64,000 nucleotides of DNA from Segetibacter sp. 3557_3 (GTDB taxonomy: Bacteria > Bacteroidota > Bacteroidia > Chitinophagales > Chitinophagaceae). Positions 61,112 to 64,000 of the stretch are shown here, in pieces (within the stretch, counting starts at the first letter, position 1; each line of letters starts with the position of its first letter). The position numbers were made by a program, and so were the translations under genes. Below the pieces are notes generated by a model that saw only the letters and a list, made by a program, of their open reading frames with translations, made no database searches and was not told the DNA's origin. The stretch is taken from assembly GCF_004354985.1 (NCBI RefSeq), contig NZ_SMSK01000006.1, positions 217,809 to 281,808 of the forward strand, read 5' to 3'.

Positions 61112-62752
61112 TTATTCGAAAGTGCTGTAGAAGTAGGGGGTTTTTGCCTCGAACTCCGCGCTACAGGTATCTACCATCTTGTATGACCGCACAATTCCAA
61201 GAGCCTTGCGCTTTTCATAAACCTGGTCCTGTGTACAGTTCCGCATTATGCGTGCAATCTGCTCGTCGCCAAAGCCATTTTTCTTTGCTTCCTTTAGCAA
61301 GTCGGCAGGTAAGGTTTCAATGGTGTAAGTATTGATGTCTTTTTCAATATCGCAGATCTTTTGGATCTGGTAGAGGAACCAGCGATCGATACCGGTGGCC
61401 TGCGAAATGGTTTTAACGGTAACACCCTGCATCAGGGCGTCTTTTATTCTAAAAATCCGATCCCATTTAGGTGTCTTGATGTATTCAACCAACTCGTCGG
61501 TTTTCATCAGGCTTTTGCCATAATAACCTAGTCCCACGGCTTCATTCTCCAGGCTCTGGCAAGCCTTCTGTATGGCTTCGGTAAAACTTCTGCCAATTGC
61601 CATTACCTCTCCAACACTCTTCATTTGTAATCCAAGTGTGTCGTTTGCGCCTTTAAATTTATCGAAGTTCCAACGCGGCACCTTTACAATCACATAGTCA
61701 AGCGCAGGTTCGAAATACGCCGATGTGGTTTGCGTGATTTGATTTTTAAGCTCGTCGAGCGAATAACCAATTGCGAGTTTGGCCGCAACTTTTGCGATAG
61801 GATAACCCGTTGCCTTACTTGCTAGCGCCGATGAACGGCTCACCCTTGGGTTTATCTCGACCGCTATCAGGTCTTCTGTTTCGGGGTTCATGGCAAACTG
61901 CACGTTACAACCACCGGAGAAGTTGCCCAGGCTGCGCATCATAAGTATAGCCTTATTACGCATATCCTGGAAAGCAGTATCGCTAAGCGTCATCGCAGGG
62001 GCAACAGTAATGCTATCCCCGGTATGGATACCCATCGGGTCGAGGTTCTCTACGGTACAAATAATAACAACGTTGTCGTTTTGATCGCGCAGTAGTTCAA
62101 GCTCATATTCTTTCCATCCTAATACCGCCTTCTCCACCAAAACTTCATGCATGGGTGAGGCAGTAAGCCCGCGATCGAGTGCCTCATCCAACTGGTCCTT
62201 GCTGTGTACAAAACCGCCGCCTGTTCCGCCAAGCGTAAACGATGGGCGAATTACCAGTGGAAAGCCAATTTCCTGGGCAAATTCCTTACCCTCAAGAAAG
62301 CTGTTGGCAACCCGGCTGGGAGCAACTTTGATCCCAATGCGAACCATAAGTTGCCTGAACTTCTCACGATCCTCGGCGGTATCAATTGCCGCTACGTCAA
62401 CGCCAATCAGCCTGCAGTTGTATTTTTCCCAAATACCCAGTTCATCAGCTTCTTTACAAAGGTTTAAAGCAGTTTGTCCACCCATGGTGGGCAATACCGC
62501 ATCAATATTATTTTCTTCAAGGATCTTTTCAATGCTGTCTACATTAAGCGGTAACAGGTACACCTTATCGGCCATCATGGGGTCAGTCATAATGGTGGCA
62601 GGATTGCTATTAATCAGGATCACTTCTATTCCTTCTTCACGAAGGCTGCGCGCAGCCTGTGATCCGGAATAATCAAATTCACAAGCCTGGCCAATGATGA
62701 TGGGCCCGGACCCGATAATCAGAACGGATTTGATCGAATTGTCTTTCGGCAT
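61112..62752 (-). CDS. carB: Carbamoyl-phosphate synthase large chain, N-terminal half only
   Basis: This is a 546-residue protein, where intact CarB is about 940-1070. It covers the carboxyphosphate (first ATP-grasp) domain and the oligomerisation domain: VLIIGSGPIIIGQACEFDYSG, TMGGQTALNL, IRPSFTLGGTGGGF, NPRVSRSSALASKATG and the RIFRIKDALMQG region. It ends ...DTCSAEFEAKTPYFYSTFE then stop. In full-length CarB the second synthetase domain starts right after this YSTxE motif, so the gene stops at the domain junction. A hairpin terminator follows. The second half must be encoded elsewhere, as in split carB of some archaea and Aquifex. There is no frameshift evidence in the remaining 500 bases. 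Confidence 0.9.
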   Translation of the reverse strand: MPKDNSIKSVLIIGSGPIIIGQACEFDYSGSQAARSLREEGIEVILINSNPATIMTDPMMADKVYLLPLNVDSIEKILEENNIDAVLPTMGGQTALNLCKEADELGIWEKYNCRLIGVDVAAIDTAEDREKFRQLMVRIGIKVAPSRVANSFLEGKEFAQEIGFPLVIRPSFTLGGTGGGFVHSKDQLDEALDRGLTASPMHEVLVEKAVLGWKEYELELLRDQNDNVVIICTVENLDPMGIHTGDSITVAPAMTLSDTAFQDMRNKAILMMRSLGNFSGGCNVQFAMNPETEDLIAVEINPRVSRSSALASKATGYPIAKVAAKLAIGYSLDELKNQITQTTSAYFEPALDYVIVKVPRWNFDKFKGANDTLGLQMKSVGEVMAIGRSFTEAIQKACQSLENEAVGLGYYGKSLMKTDELVEYIKTPKWDRIFRIKDALMQGVTVKTISQATGIDRWFLYQIQKICDIEKDINTYTIETLPADLLKEAKKNGFGDEQIARIMRNCTQDQVYEKRKALGIVRSYKMVDTCSAEFEAKTPYFYSTFE

Positions 62753-62771
62753 TAGTCTTTGAAGATTTTCG

Positions 62772-62779
62772 CAAATGTA
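62772..62779 (-). promoter_or_regulatory. -7 promoter box of the half-carB gene
   Basis: TACATTTG on the minus strand, an exact TAnnTTTG match ending 19 bases before the ATG. Confidence 0.5.
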
Positions 62780-62905
62780 CGCGGACTACAGAATTTGGCG
62801 CCCTTTTTTTGGCTCAGACAACGTGGTATGCCGCAACCTGAACAGGATACCTTTGCGTTTAAAACCCGGGATTGCCACACCTACGCATAGTCGTTATCAA
62901 CCCTG

Positions 62906-63679
62906 CTAGTCTTTTTTTGGCGGGCTGCCCATATGTTTGTGCATAGCGCTATCGGGTTTATTGGTAACCACAAATTGGCGCAACTCGCCCTTCTCCCAGG
63001 CATTTGCCAGGGGGTCAACAGCCGGCATCGGAATGTCTTCGCGTTCCTTCCGCTTTTCGGCCGTTGAAACCTTAAAGCGCTTGTCCCGCTCTGCTATAAG
63101 TGCAGGTTTAATCTGGCCATCTTTTGTTGATCCCATCATGATCATAGGCGAGCCTATTGGCAGCGACCTTTGCTGGTCGGTATGCCAGGTGTGGATCGTT
63201 TTGCCATATGTCGTCACCAACTTTTCCATGAGTTCGTGTTCCGCCACTTTTGGAATGCCGGGTGCAATCAGGGTTCCCGACTTAACCTCAAAATGATGTG
63301 AGTGCCACAGCTTCTTTTCTTCTTCCGACAGCCCTGCAAAAAGCTTTGGTGTAATAATGTATTCCACCCCCATCAGTTTTGCACTTTCACCATTGCCATC
63401 AAAAATGATTGCCTGGTATACATCTTCACTCAGCTGGTTTACATAATGGTGTGCCTCCATTTGGGCATTGATGTTACCGTTGTAAAAGTGAAAGCCATCA
63501 AGATAAGCGGTGAACTTTTTAAGCGGGGTTTTATCCTGCAGTAAATCAGCTCCGGTGTTCAACATCTTGTCTTTACCCGATTTATCATCTCCCGGTGTTT
63601 CTACATAAGAAGGTGTGTTATTGCCGCCACAGGCCGTGAAAATTATAGTAAGCGTAAGCAAAAAGAGCTGCTGTTTCAT
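62906..63679 (-). CDS. DUF1264 (oil-body-associated-protein-like) lipoprotein
   Basis: This is a 257-residue lipoprotein (signal ending IFTACGG). The mature part matches the DUF1264 pattern: FTAYLDGFHFYNGNINAQMEAHHYVNQLSEDVYQ, NGESAKLMGVEYIIT, LFAGLSEEEKKLWHSHHFEV and WHTDQQRSLPIGSPMIMM. DUF1264 is related to the plant oil-body-associated proteins; in bacteria its function is unknown. It is His-rich (HH, WHSHH), which may bind a metal, although that is inference. Six codons of frame precede the chosen ATG. It is transcribed away from the window end. Confidence 0.8.
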   Translation of the reverse strand: MKQQLFLLTLTIIFTACGGNNTPSYVETPGDDKSGKDKMLNTGADLLQDKTPLKKFTAYLDGFHFYNGNINAQMEAHHYVNQLSEDVYQAIIFDGNGESAKLMGVEYIITPKLFAGLSEEEKKLWHSHHFEVKSGTLIAPGIPKVAEHELMEKLVTTYGKTIHTWHTDQQRSLPIGSPMIMMGSTKDGQIKPALIAERDKRFKVSTAEKRKEREDIPMPAVDPLANAWEKGELRQFVVTNKPDSAMHKHMGSPPKKD

Positions 63680-63905
63680 GAGCGATTGGTTTACCATGGT
63701 AGACTAAAAAAGAGGGCCATCCCGTCAATCCCCACTACGAGGATTAAAGTGTTTTTTACAAGAAATTGAAATGCCAATATGTACCGCAGGTATAAGCTGC
63801 AGATGCTTTTTTCCCACTCCAGATCCCTGTTGGTGTTATCGTTTTTTTTGCTGCCGACAGTATATTTCCATGGCGACGGCCGTTGTGTCCTTTAGATTTG
63901 TATTG

Positions 63906-63923
63906 ATATGTCGTCAGACATAT
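63906..63923. repeat. Inverted repeat near the window end
   Basis: ATATGTC/GACATAT, a perfect 7-base inverted repeat with a 4-base centre, in the AT-rich non-coding stretch. Confidence 0.45.
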
Positions 63924-63984
63924 TAATACTATTATTACTATTTTCTTTTTTGCTACTTTTTTCTTTTAACAATCCACAATTTTG

Positions 63985-63993
63985 TGTGGATAA
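63985..63993 (-). promoter_or_regulatory. DnaA box (TTATCCACA)
   Basis: TGTGGATAA on the plus strand is a perfect 9-base DnaA box on the minus strand. It is part of an inverted pair ATCCACA/TGTGGAT with a 6-base spacer starting at 63972. Confidence 0.5.
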
Positions 63994-64000
63994 CCAACCA

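Larger units (their letters stand above)
63680..64000. other. AT-rich non-coding stretch at the window end
   Basis: About 320 bases with no gene. It becomes strongly AT-rich after 63900, with T-runs and ATTATTACTATTTT-like stretches, a small inverted repeat and a perfect DnaA box. This resembles the flank of dnaA or a replication origin, but the gene that follows is outside the window. Confidence 0.4.

Overview
The window is chromosomal DNA from a member of the Bacteroidota, most likely order Chitinophagales and family Chitinophagaceae. The evidence is a TamB plus lipoprotein-type Omp85 (TamL) pair, a TonB-dependent receptor with a carboxypeptidase-like N-terminal domain, a secreted esterase with a type IX secretion C-terminal domain, Bat-type vWA/TPR genes, a long IspG of the Bacteroidota/plant type, and many Bacteroidota -7 promoter boxes (TAnnTTTG). 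Family-level placement is inference. I see no rRNA, tRNA, transposase, integrase, phage gene or CRISPR array, so this looks like core chromosome with patches of lineage-specific genes.

Layout. 0-5 kb: tamB (cut by the left edge) and tamL, then a small secreted barrel protein. 5.3-8.9 kb: small stress-type proteins (DUF2383, Lmo0937-type), a BrkB/YihY membrane protein and a PNPOx-like protein. 9-13.7 kb: a signalling block on the minus strand with rpoN, an NtrC-type activator and a receiver-PAS-kinase protein. 14.4-16.2 kb: DUF1328, an OmpA lipoprotein and an outer-membrane barrel. 16.5-21.7 kb: a six-gene minus-strand operon (TonB-dependent receptor, 2TM protein, secreted repeat protein, two paralogous six-helix membrane proteins, HTH_34-type regulator). 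Its promoter is built into a large palindrome. 21.9-28 kb: a secreted SASA esterase and atpB-E-F-H-A, closed by a terminator with no atpG behind it.

28-39 kb: a metallophosphoesterase, an ECF sigma factor with two small partners, an Asn/Gln-rich repeat protein, a glycine-zipper lipoprotein, a TylF-like methyltransferase, LD-carboxypeptidase, L,D-transpeptidase, and a second ECF sigma factor with an anti-sigma-like protein and an outer-membrane protein. 39-48 kb: kbl, a class D beta-lactamase homologue, batB/batC, ispG, and a large unrecognised gene broken by an apparent one-base deletion. 48-64 kb is mainly housekeeping: nadB, an LpxL-type acyltransferase, an MBL-rhodanese protein, an ArsR regulator, tsaB, ridA, serS, prfA, an amidohydrolase, recO, a free-standing N-terminal half of carB, and a DUF1264 lipoprotein. 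The right end is AT-rich non-coding DNA with a perfect DnaA box.

The points most worth following up are the receptor operon with its palindromic promoter, the half-length carB that stops exactly at the domain junction and is followed by a terminator, the frameshifted 723-residue gene, and a family of short repeats lying just downstream of genes in the gene orientation. Function names come from motif reading only; no database search was run.
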